Below are positions 32,755-42,356 of a stretch of DNA of 64,000 nt, piece by piece. Source of the stretch: Ricordea florida (Eukaryota > Cnidaria > Anthozoa > Corallimorpharia > Ricordeidae). Location: the NCBI GenBank assembly GCA_949710005.1, contig OX453282.1, forward strand, positions 16,122,209 through 16,186,208, in the 5' to 3' direction. Made by a program: the position numbers and the translations under genes. Position 1 is the first letter of the stretch, and each line of letters starts with the position of its first letter. Below the pieces are notes generated by a model, which was not told the DNA's origin, searched no databases, and saw only the letters and a program-made list of their open reading frames with translations.

Positions 32755-33228
32755 TTTGGTACTAAGTGATCGCTACACGCACAGAAAACGTCTGATTCTA
32801 AAGGACATTTGGAACACTTTATTGTATTATTACGTGTTAAACAGCCTCGACATCAATACTTTCTTCGATTTCACGCTTTGTATTGTTATAATAGCAATGT
32901 ATAATGATGCTTAGTGCTTTACATGTCTTTTTTTCAATAAATGTAATGAGGCCCTTCTTTCAGACAATCGCCGTCAATATACCTTGACACCCTACTAAGA
33001 CAATGACCACAATGTCCCCTCCCGATTCCCTTATATTCAAACCCCCTTCCCCGGTGCAATGTTGTTTGATAGAACGCCAGTGGGATGTCAATCGAAAGAC
33101 ACTCCAACATTGCTCCGGGGAAGGGGGTTTGAGCGGAATAAAACTACATACTTCGAAAGATAATTGACTTCTTCTAGTAAACACTGCAAAAGTGCGGTAT
33201 GGGTGTCAAGGTTTTTGACGGGGATTGT

Positions 33229-33356
33229 GGGTTTTGCACACTCAATGAAAAGCTGAAATAAATGGCCAAAGTAAACTGTATACACACGCCTACAAAAATT
33301 TACAGCCGACTTTAAGCTGGTTTTTAGGATTGAGCGACTTGCATGCGATTTGCATA
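33229..33356. other. Flank immediately right of the array; no feature seen
   Basis: Unique sequence between the array end and the first dispersed repeat. It starts GGGTTTTGC, not with the TA dinucleotide left by Tc1-type insertion. Confidence 0.5.
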
Positions 33357-33914
33357 TGAATGAGACTATGAAGCTATGAAGGATCGTACGAGACTTTGAT
33401 CACCATGCTCAGCGGAGTTCACCACAAAAAGTATCATCAAATTCATGATAATAGTGAATTCACCTTCATTTAACAATTCACGATATGGGTCAATTCACAG
33501 GGGATACTGTGTTGATCGTCGACGTCGAGAATGAGCAAGCCTGCGCTGCTCGCGGTCTGCGGTGTCCCTGAAGGCATGAAAGCGAGGCGCCTTATTTCAA
33601 AAGGTCAGCATTAGGTAACATAGGGTGAAGTAGACCCGAAGAGTCGGAATTTCCGATCGTCCCATTGACGTCATTTTCCGATCGTTTTCTGACAAAACAA
33701 CAAAGATGGCGGCACAAAGTGACATGTGGACTGCTATTTACTCTGCTAACCTTTCTTTATGATAGTACAGGCATTACATATTTTATATTTCATGTGGGCG
33801 AACAACCACCTCTAATCAGCGGGTGAACAAAATGATGTGTCTCCCAAAGGAATACTCTTCTTACTCACTCGATGTTATGCTACTCAGCAGCGGACAATAC
33901 ATAACATAGGGTGA
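33357..33914 (+). repeat. Dispersed repeat R1, longest copy
   Basis: Positions 33357-33726 match 49171-49540 in the same orientation almost base for base. Positions 33605-33914 match 48628-48940 in the opposite orientation. The segment 33605-33914 begins TCAGCATTAGGTAACATAGG and contains the word AACATAGGGTGAAG at both ends in the same orientation. It has no long reading frame and looks like a non-autonomous element or composite. The three copies differ in which part they keep. Confidence 0.8.
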
Positions 33915-34371
33915 AGCTTTCTTAATAGTATAACGATAAACACCCGGACGAAACGGTGGGATTAATATACAACATTATTTTATGTAAATTTAGCAAAACT
34001 AGTAAATGAAAAGGAAAACATGGTCTGAATTTTGACGGTGTTTAGGTACTTTTTTATGAACAAAATATTCTAATACATGTATTTGAACTCACTTTCTTGA
34101 GGACTTAATAAAATCATGAATGTATTTTCCAAGATTGTGTTGGTTTGAGATGACCTTAGTGGGGATTTCTTTAATATTAGCATTAATTGAAACAGCGAAG
34201 GTAAACAAGGTCGGGAATCATTAAAAATACCAAAAGCATCTTCAATCACCTACCTCTCCCTGACAGGATGTGAGCTACCGATAGTAAATCATTAACTATT
34301 TCCTTCTTCCGCTTACCTGGCTGTGTTTCGAGGGAAAATTTGGTGGGTAAATTGATTTTTTCGCCGTGAGG

Positions 34372-34554
34372 ATGGAGGACATTGCAATTGATTCGGAATA
34401 TCGCAAAGAAAATAAAAGCACTGAGGAACAGCTGGAAGCAACATCTTACGTTTATTCTATTGATCAAGCGGAAAGGTTGATAATGCAAATTTTGAAACGA
34501 AAAACATTGTCAAATTTGCCTGTTACAAGGCTGACAAAAACTTTGGAATCGATG
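34372..34554 (+). CDS. Candidate first coding exon, 61 residues, unknown function
   Basis: ATG at 34372 opens 61 codons up to a strong donor, ATG|GTAAGT, at 34554/34555 (phase 0). The peptide is Glu/Lys/Leu-rich and probably helical, with no recognised domain. It could be the first exon of gene A, but no confident acceptor joins it to the exon at 35803. It could also be a chance frame. Confidence 0.3.
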
Positions 34555-34689
34555 GTAAGTTGATAGGGGGCATGTCAACAAAAAAGGATTATGGCCAATG
34601 TGCCTAAGGGGTACGTCAAAAAGTTTGGTGTGGTGATGTACCACTGGGACCCCAGAGCTGTTAGCCTATATTAAACATTGCGCTAAGCC

Positions 34690-34905
34690 CTTAAGAGTGA
34701 TTTTCTGTAAGATTCGAACTTCCGCCTGACACGGCATCTCATCGATTTGGCTGATTTTTGGCATGAAGTCCTAGAATGGTGCCCTAAATACTGAATGCAT
34801 ATTCTTTGGTTTGAATTCTCTTTCCTTTGAAAGATACAGAAATGACGGTTTGACCGGGCTTCCGGAGGGCCGCCATATTGGCCGATTTAGGAAGTTTTTA
34901 AAGCA
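34690..34905 (+). repeat. Diverged dispersed repeat R2, left copy
   Basis: It aligns along its length, with many mismatches (roughly two-thirds identical by eye), to the reverse complement of about 44330-44560. Shared landmarks are CTGTAAGATTCGAACT, a TTGGCTGA word and GCCATATTGG in the same order. Confidence 0.65.
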
Positions 34906-35802
34906 TTTATTTCGGCCTTGGCATAGAAATAAATTGTCCATTACTCGTACAGCTAAAAAGAACTATCCTTTAACTTTGTATTTACGTACATTTAATTGAA
35001 AACGGTTAAGCATGAGCTTGGAACGGTTGAATTGTCTTACTACATATTTTCGGTATTCGGAATGCAGACAAATTTAGTAGAAATTGAAAAGTATATATCA
35101 CCCATGCCACATCGAATTAGAACAAACCACCTTACCTGAATGGAGTTTGTTTATAGGCAAGTTAGACCGATGAATAAAAAAATTGGGCAAATGCCATGGA
35201 GAAGAAATATGTTAACATCAATGTGCAATGATTTCAGCCCGGCCATTGCCCGAGTTTGCCCTCAGTCATTTACAAAGCAAATCGGTGAATCTTGCTCGAA
35301 AACTTCTTTAATGAATCTTGCCTCGTCCAGGTTATTATCTAACGCTAAATAACACTTCACTTTTTATGGAAAAGAATGGTGAGTCTTTCCCGATTTTGCG
35401 TCTGTATTTTGCGAATATAAATATTACACACGTTTGATTCACTCACACGCAGTCATGTCATGCTTCAATTTGTCACATCATGTCCGCACTAATTCAATTT
35501 CATTATTTCCCACTATATCATACTGTTTGCAGTCAAATACATATAACAACCAATTCCGTCTGCAAATAAAGATAACACAACCTTTACAAAATTTTAGCAA
35601 ACGCTAACTAGACTCAACAATGTATAAATACAGCTTTATGCAAATTCCTGCACAGTGTTCGGTACGAGGAAAAATTTGCTAAAGCGACTCTTCCCCTTTC
35701 AGTATATTCCCGCCACTGGACTTAAAGCGTAATCATTGAAAAGGATTCTACTAAGTGGTATGAGAATGAAAAAAAAAACAGCTTATTAAGTCAACTTACG
35801 TG

Positions 35803-35975
35803 ATGGTAACATCAGCACTGTATGAAAGTCCGAAAGTTATTGCGCACGACGAAACAATAATATCTTGGGAGAAAGAAATGCACGCTGGAACGCAAGCAGG
35901 AATGAACATACTTTATCAGATGTCAACGTCTTCGTGGGCTGTCAGTTCTTCCCGTGCTTTCAGTTTGGAAAGAAG
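35803..35975 (+). CDS. Gene A, probable first exon
   Basis: ATG at 35803 opens 57 codons and leaves two bases before a good donor, AAG|GTAAGT, at 35975/35976. The next exon (36209) begins with the single base needed to complete the codon, which supports the link. No domain is recognised. The frame is also open back to 35791, so the true start or an upstream exon may differ. Confidence 0.4.
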
Positions 35976-36208
35976 GTAAGTTATTGTTTTCTTCTCTAAC
36001 AATGACATTTAATTTCCCTTAATTTTCGACAAATCCGGTTATTTTATATCATCCTGGAATTCCAGAAAATAACAAGTCATCTTTTTCAACGAGGAAGTGC
36101 TGCCACCGGTTACGGTGAAATTTCACTTACAGGGGGTTGTCATTAACGGTGTGAGATTAACTACAAGCCAAGTGGAATGTAAGTTTAATCAAGTTTATTC
36201 CTTAACAG

Positions 36209-36390
36209 AAATATGGTCAGATGTGGGTATGCTAAATTTGTTAACGGGGTGGCTTGTGGAGTAACTATTGCATCAAGCGAGTGCTTGACGTTAAAGCAGT
36301 GTTCCAGAAACATCAAACCCCATTTAAGAGGACTGAAAGTGGCGGATAAAAATCTAAAGGACGAGATACAGTTACTTTTGGGGCGAGCAG
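36209..36390 (+). CDS. Gene A exon, N-terminal region
   Basis: Acceptor TTAACAG ends at 36208 and donor GCAG|GTAAGG follows 36390. The 60-odd codons resemble the start of gene B (Leu-x-Leu-x-x-Cys followed by a helical Glu/Lys/Leu region), which supports coding. Entry and exit phases fit both neighbours. Confidence 0.6.
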
Positions 36391-37088
36391 GTAAGGAATG
36401 AATATTTTATTTTGATATAGTTAAGTGCATTACTGAAAAATTTTAACACAAAATTGGCACGAGTCGAGCTAGCCCGGGGCGAGCATAATTTGGCGCGAAC
36501 ATTCTAGGCGGGAATGGACTGTTTCTAAATAACACCTTTCCAGGAGTAGCTGTTGTCAAAAAGAAATGATTTTACAAGTCTTACGGAATATTTAGAGGCT
36601 AACTTTTACGAGCTTCTTCTGGTAAACGCCACGTGAATTATGTTCTGATCTTTTTAAAATCGGCGCACAGCGGCAAAAATGTTATTCCGGACTTGAGAGC
36701 CTTGGGTACTCTTTGGCCGCGCGGTAACTCCCATGCGACACTACGGTCTAGTATGGAGGGATTTGTTGCGATTCTTATTCCTGGTATACAATGTTTGCGC
36801 TAGGCACTACGCAACCTAAAGTATAGTAGTGCACATACCTAGCCAGTAAGTTTGAGCGTAAGAAAAAAGGAATGATTGGGTGTAAGAAGGGCGGGGGCGG
36901 GGGGGAGGGGTGGAGGGCAACCAAAAAAATCTTTCCGAGAGCACGGCAGCAGATTAGCATTTCTCGTTCTAATTTGCAAAAGTAATCTGCAAAACCATTT
37001 TGAAGAACCTAATCTTTACCGACGGATTCCGTGGGTTAATATATTTATATATTTTTTTTACTATATTTTGTAAGTTTGTTTTCCTCAG

Positions 37089-37295
37089 AGGTAGAAGCTG
37101 AGAAAATAACTATCTGTCCCCGGCATCGCGATGTGTATGGAACTCGGTGGAAGTGCAACAAAAGACGATGTGTTATTCCCAGCGTCATTAGCGGTCACAC
37201 CGGTATACCACCTCCAAAAGGTGACCGAGGAGTCACCTTTTTACAAGCAGAATCGATATTCAGTGTTTTGGGAGTACTAGTACCAGTCGGAGTAC
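37089..37295 (+). CDS. Gene A exon, Cys/His-rich zinc-binding-like region
   Basis: Acceptor TTTTCCTCAG ends at 37088 and donor GTAC|GTAAGT follows 37295. The exon encodes ICPRHRDVYG followed by a Trp and a Cys, matching ICEKHRNHFG in gene B, and ends in VPVGV. With the CRQC word at the start of the next exon it forms a Cys-His...Cys...Cys-x2-Cys pattern that looks like a small zinc-binding module. Phases match on both sides. Confidence 0.7.
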
Positions 37296-37768
37296 GTAAG
37301 TATCACTAAATATAAGTAAAATTTCCAGTCAACGATACTTTACGTACACCAAGTTACAACTTTAAGTTCGCTACGGTCATTACGATCGTCAACGGCGCCC
37401 ACCTTTATTCGGTGATTAAAGCTACGTGCATTTCTGTGATAAAACTGGCCTCTTCATTCAAATACTACCTGGCTTTAGTAACTGTTCTAACATCTTGTTA
37501 AGTCATGAAGTCGATCCAAGGGTCTGGTACTTTGGAGCAATCGTCCTTTCTTGCCACGTTTCGCTATCGTTCGATTCCTCTTCAGTAATCTACGTACGTT
37601 ACTTCTACTCTTTTCTACCTTTCCCTGCCAACGAACACCAATTACATGAATTCTGAGGATTATGATATGAGCAGTTATTTCGTTATCGTTTATTACGTTT
37701 GGATCAAATGTTTAATTCTAGCTTATATTTGCCTATTTTGATATTTGCTTTTTGTTTCTTTTTCTTAG

Positions 37769-38340
37769 CTATTTGTCGACAGTGCAGAGACAAAGTAAAA
37801 AAAATCCGTGAAGAAGAAAAACTAACAAATTGTCAAGTAGACAGTTCTACAAAAAAAGTCCAAGAGAGAACAAGCAGTTTGCATGCAACGAAACAGTGCT
37901 CTGATTTAAGCATCGACGATTGCGATAGAAAGGAATGTGAAGGAATTTATAGTGATGCTAATGTTGATGACGGCGTTAGGGATCTTTCTAAATTCCATGC
38001 GGATGGCAATAGCATTGAGGGTAGCCTTTATAGTTGTACTAAAGGCGATGACATCTGCAAAGTTCAAGTGCCCGGTGGCGTTGGTGATAGTGGTAGTAAC
38101 GATTGTTCGTGTAGCGACGATAATTTTGGTTGCAATAACGTTGGCGATAAGAGAGATGTTGACGTTGATATTAATAATCAGGAAGATGACGGCTGTGATT
38201 ATGTTTGCACTCTAGCCGCTCCAAGTGACACTGTTAGTGGTCGGGATGATAATGGTGATAGTGGCGGAAATAGTGGTGATGATGATGTTTGTTGTGGAGA
38301 CACTAGTGGGACCAATTGCGAATATAAAGGCAACTCCCTG
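37769..38340 (+). CDS. Gene A exon, Asp/Ser/Gly/Cys-rich low-complexity region
   Basis: Acceptor CTTTTTCTTAG ends at 37768, and CTG|GTAAGC ends the exon at 38340 in phase 0. The first residues complete the Cys-x2-Cys of the previous exon. A short basic helix follows, then about 150 residues rich in Asp, Ser, Gly, Asn and Cys, probably disordered. An ATG at 37708 lies upstream in the same frame and would give a membrane-like N-terminus, but the acceptor and phase agreement favour an internal exon. Confidence 0.6.
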
Positions 38341-38511
38341 GTAAGCTACATTTGTTTTTCCGGTATCTGTTTCTATACGAGCTACATCTTACCAATTTGA
38401 AAAGCAATTGACTTTAACGAGTTGAAAATTAATAAAATTTTAGCCCTTCTCCCCTGGTTACCAATGATTAAAATTTTTAAAACTAAAACAACTTATTAAT
38501 TAAATTTGCAG

Positions 38512-39504
38512 GTTCTTTCACCCATAGAAGCTGAGAGAAGAAAGTTACAAAAAGTCGAAAAAGAAAGAGTAAGTCTAGTTGCAGATGCGATGAGATCGCA
38601 TGTGGTAGAATTTAGAAAAACTCAGTTGAACAAATTTCTTAAAAGTTGCGGCTTAGCTCCAGTTCGTAAGGTAGACATGGGATCACCAACAGCAGCAGAA
38701 AGAACAAGAAGAAGAAACATAGCTGAAGCATGCCAAGTTATGGTTGCTGTTTTGCGATTACTGTCACCAAATTATCCCTGTGAACTGTGGCTAAACGTAA
38801 AGGACTCTAACGACATGTGTGAAGCTTTAGAAGTACGTAAAGAGGTTGCCTTAAGAGAAGATGACGTGAAGTATCTGCGAGCGCTTGCTGAATCATACAA
38901 TAACGCCACAAGTGCAACTGTTAAACTGCAAATTCTTTCTATAATGGCGGATATCACCACGTTGCAAGAAATACGCAATTACATTCCAGGCCTAACAAAA
39001 TATATGTTTTGTCAAGCAAGACAACATATTTTAGTTTCTGGGCGAGGAGCTCCTGTAATTGCAAAACAAAGCCCGAGATGGAGAATCGATCTTAACCAGT
39101 TGGATCACTTCTTGGATTTTATTACCAGTCCCTACATCGTGCAGGATTTACCATTCGGTGAACGGTTTCTGAAATTGTCGACTGGGGAAGTAGTGCAGAC
39201 ACCGAATGTTATCAGAGTATCGGTCAGCGGACACATCATTGACCAATACGTACAGTATTGCAACGAAACAGAGGTGAAACCTCTAAGCAACAGCACATTA
39301 CGACGCATTTTATCGTCCTGTCAGGCATCTACGCGAAAGTCCTTACAAGGTCTCGATTATTTTGTTTGTGAGGGTAGCAAGGCCTTTGATGACTTGGAAC
39401 AACTCATTGGGAACCTTGTTGACAGTGGGTTTGACGCACGTACAGCGCAAAACCTTCAGATGAAGTTAAAGGAGGGAAAGAATTACGTTAAAACGGATTT
39501 CAAA
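38512..39504 (+). CDS. Gene A exon, conserved central region
   Basis: This 331-codon exon lies in phase 0 between TTTGCAG (to 38511) and AAA|GTAAGA (39505). It aligns well with the gene B product, for example TPNVIR/MPNVIR, LDHFLDF/LDHFIDF and KSLQGLD/KSLSGLD. The first half is basic and helical. I do not recognise a named domain. The protein is large, nuclear by composition (no signal peptide or membrane segment), and of a type I recall as expanded in cnidarian and mollusc genomes. Confidence 0.75.
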
Positions 39505-40285
39505 GTAAGAACCTATGGTAATATAATTATTAAATATGTGTAATTCCAGAAAATGTCCAAATGCCCCTCCCCCACGGAGGGCAACGGAAATTCGGAAGGG
39601 AGGGGGGGTCCATAAGATAGCAACTTTTGAGGGGGTGGGGGTGGCAAGCTATTAGTTATTTTACTCTCAATCGGTGTTCCAAAGCAATTTTTTTTTCATC
39701 GATGATCTTTTATTTGCGGTCGGTTGAGTGCTTTTTTACAGCTTGCACGATTTTATATAACAATTGTCGTCGGCTTGTGAATAAACGTCTGGTTATCTAT
39801 GGGTTGCTTTGTTGCACAATATATTGCGGTATTCAATATAATGTGGTCATGTTGTATTAAGCTTTCCTCTAACACGTTTTTAACTGAAAAGAAGTAATTG
39901 AAGTTCATTGGTTTAAGAGAAGGGGTACGACAAACACCCCCTGAAATAGGGATTCCAGGGGGTGGGGGTCTAAAACAAAAGTGCCCTCCGTGAGGGTATG
40001 GATATTTTTCTACCTACCTTTCTTTCGGCGCTCCTGATTTGAAGAAGAGTGTACTTTAAAGCACACAGTTTATAATGACGAGTGGGAGTGATACAGTGGG
40101 GAAAAGGTTTTTTTATGGCGAATTATTTGCCAATCCGATCTGTCAAATGATGCACTGTCAAAAATAACACTTTCGTCATTGTTTAGTGTCTCTGTCATAT
40201 TTTATGTATATTCTCCAGAATAGCCTGGTCTCGCGTAATTTTGCTCTGAGACTATCTTGCTTCTACAATAGGTTCATGTTTCCAG

Positions 40286-41255
40286 CTCTTCGCGCGTGTC
40301 AGATCACTGTAGCCAATATGCACTAAGTGACAGCAAATATCCTGCTTTTAGAGGTACCTGCACTCAAGATCATGACCTGATCGCTGTGAAGACCTTAAAG
40401 CTGTTCTGTCCGACACCCAAAAGGCAATTCAGGAATCCTGCTTCGAGTGCCAGTATGATAAGGAGGATGCTCTTCACAGATTTCAAGAAGCAACTCGAGC
40501 AATTCAGCTCTGGAAGTCACACCAGCTCAGACTTGTTAATCAGGATAATGCCCGTACAGACGTTATTGAATGCCTCGATGACAGCAAAGTGCTCCTTGTA
40601 CAAGACTGGGCTATGAAATTTCTCCCTCGTCAGTACCGAGAATCCCAAGGAGAATGGTTTGCGAAAAAAGGGATCTCCTGGCACATCACTGTAGCGATCA
40701 GAAAGAAAGAGAGTGAACTTGAAACACAGGCGTTCGTGCATGTAGTTGAGAAGTGTATCCAGGACAGCCCTTGTGTTGTCCAGTTAATGGAACATGTTCT
40801 TTCTACTCTCAAGAGGGAACACCCTGAGATCAAAAGCGCCTTTTATCGCCAAGACAATGCAGGCTGCTACCATGCAGCCAACACCATCCTTGCCTGTAAA
40901 GACATCAGCCAGCGATCGGGAATCTTCATTCAACAATTAGACTTCTCCGATCCGCAAGGAGGAAAGGGCGCTTGTGACCGTTTTGCAGCAACAATGAAAA
41001 ACCATGTACGCTCTTTTGTTAACGAAGGTAACGACGTCCTTACAGCAGAGCAATTTCTCTCTGCGCTTACCTCACGAGGTGGAGTGTCTGGAGCCCGAGT
41101 GTCTCTGGTGCAAGGCAACAGTTCTAATAAAACCAATGTAAAGTGGCCAGGAATCAGCAAGCTGAACAATTTTGAGTTTAGCAGTGATGGAGTGAGGGTA
41201 TGGCGAGCTTATCAAGTTGGCGAAGGAAAGTTTTTCCCTTGGTCAGAATTTGGAG
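40286..41255 (+). CDS. Gene A exon with possible RNase H-like/DDE core; reading frame disrupted near 5' end
   Basis: TTTCCAG ends at 40285 and GAG|GTACTT at 41255/41256. Similarity to gene B lies in one frame at about 40299-40376 and in another from about 40382 onward, and entry from the phase-0 upstream exon meets a TAG. So there are at least two frame disruptions or a mis-sequenced patch. From 40385 the frame is clean. Three spaced acidic motifs could form a transposase-type catalytic triad: VQDWAMKF, YRQDNAGCYH and GGKGACDRFA. Gene B has His for Asp in the second. The DDE reading is my inference from motif shape, not a database match. Confidence 0.6.
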
Positions 41256-41430
41256 GTACTTTTTATTCTCTTTATCTATCTCTCTCACTAACTCTCCCTC
41301 TCCCCTATTGCTACTCTCCTCCACCCCCCCCCCCCCAAAAAAAAAGACTTTGCTTCAATCGTTTGAAAATTGGTGTTTGGCTTTTTTATTGCAGTGGGCG
41401 CTGTTTGATATTTACTATTTTATGCTTCAG

Positions 41431-42356
41431 AAACGGAATATCCTATCAATTCAATGACGAATGCCACGTTTTCAAATGGAGACTTTCGCCCCTTAAAAAC
41501 CCGAAAAAAGAAACAGGTAGTTCAGCAGGAGACGTTAGCCGAGGTCGACAGTGAAGAAGAAAAAGAGGAGACTGAGGGGACCGCCTGTGGGAGATTGTTT
41601 TCTTGTCCAAACGAAGGGTGCGTTCGTGTCTATACCCGTTACGGATCTATGGTCAATCATGTTACCTACGGAAAATGTGACTTCAGAGAAGAAAGAGAAT
41701 CTGTAATGGACACTGCAAAGGTCTTGTACAGTAAAAAGCTTTGGGTCAGTGATGGTCGTATTTCAGCTACAGCAAACGTCCATTGCAATCAAGCAACATC
41801 AAGTGGTTTACACCAGAACGAAGGAGAAGGCTGGGCACTGAAATCGATCAAGAAAAACAAACCTTTCGGTGACAAACAGAAAAAATTCCTAGAAGAAAAG
41901 TTCATGGTTGGCGAAACGACGGGAAGAAAGTTGGATCCTGTAACTGTAGCCAGAGAAATGAAAACTGCTCGCCAAGATGGTAACGGAGAGAGACTTTTTT
42001 CTTCTTCGGAAGTATTGACCGCGACCCAGATTCAAAGTTTTTTCTCTAGAAGGGCAAGATGTGGGAGATTTTCTGAAAATGACCCAGAAAATCAGGAAGC
42101 TGTCCAAGTGGAAGAAGAACTTGAAGACTTTCGGAGAGATGTAATTGAGCAAGTGCAGCCCAGGCATCCAATCATGTATGATGCCCACAACTTGTGTGAT
42201 CTTGTAGCTTCAGGGAAACTAAAGAAACTCACAGTACCGAAGCTTAAGGAAATCTGTAGCGCTTTTGAGCTGAATCTTCCTGAGGAACGGAAGAAAGCCC
42301 CTTTTGTAGATGCTTTGACCAAATTAGTTAAGAATTGCTCGTGTTGGTCCTCTTGA
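41431..42356 (+). CDS. Gene A last exon, C2H2-like finger and C-terminal region
   Basis: TGCTTCAG ends at 41430, the phase fits the previous exon, and the stop is TGA 42354-42356. It begins with a Glu-rich stretch, then a finger-like Cys-x4-Cys-x12-His motif (FSCPNEGCVRVY...), a conserved block (KKFLEEKFMVGE, FFSRRA) and a C-terminal helical domain of about 70 residues with HPIMYD and LKEICSAFEL, all shared with gene B. The C-terminal block may be a SAP-like DNA-binding helix pair, judged by pattern only. Confidence 0.75.

Larger units (their letters stand above)
1..33228. repeat. Head-to-tail tandem array of a 3,736-bp rep/helicase/transposase element (8 full units plus 1 partial)
   Basis: Equivalent positions recur every 3,736 bp. 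Using the right-hand array end as the unit boundary, full units run 3341-7076, 7077-10812, 10813-14548, 14549-18284, 18285-22020, 22021-25756, 25757-29492 and 29493-33228; unit 1 (1-3340) is cut by the window edge. Sequence similarity stops abruptly after 33228. Differences seen between units are few: an extra C at about 1019 (unit 1), T at 84 (unit 1), transposase codon 183 (AAA in units 1, 3, 4, 7; AGA in 2, 5, 6, 8, 9), transposase codon 359 (TAC in units 4, 7; TGC elsewhere), a nonsense change at 26505 and G to A at 29450 (unit 8), T to C at 31290 and G to A at 32281 (unit 9). Such identity means recent amplification or ongoing homogenisation. An assembly artefact of a circular template cannot be excluded from sequence alone. 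Confidence 0.97.

Noticed and set aside
1..33228. Periodic repeats as a CRISPR array or bacterial IS cluster
   Set aside because: The period is 3.7 kb with coding units, no short direct repeats with spacers, and the neighbouring genes have eukaryotic introns.
35140..35352. 70-codon ORF as an exon of gene A
   Set aside because: No acceptor or donor with fitting phase and no similarity to gene B.
41323..41345. C-run/A-run as a functional tract
   Set aside because: It lies inside the last intron of gene A and looks like an ordinary homopolymer expansion.
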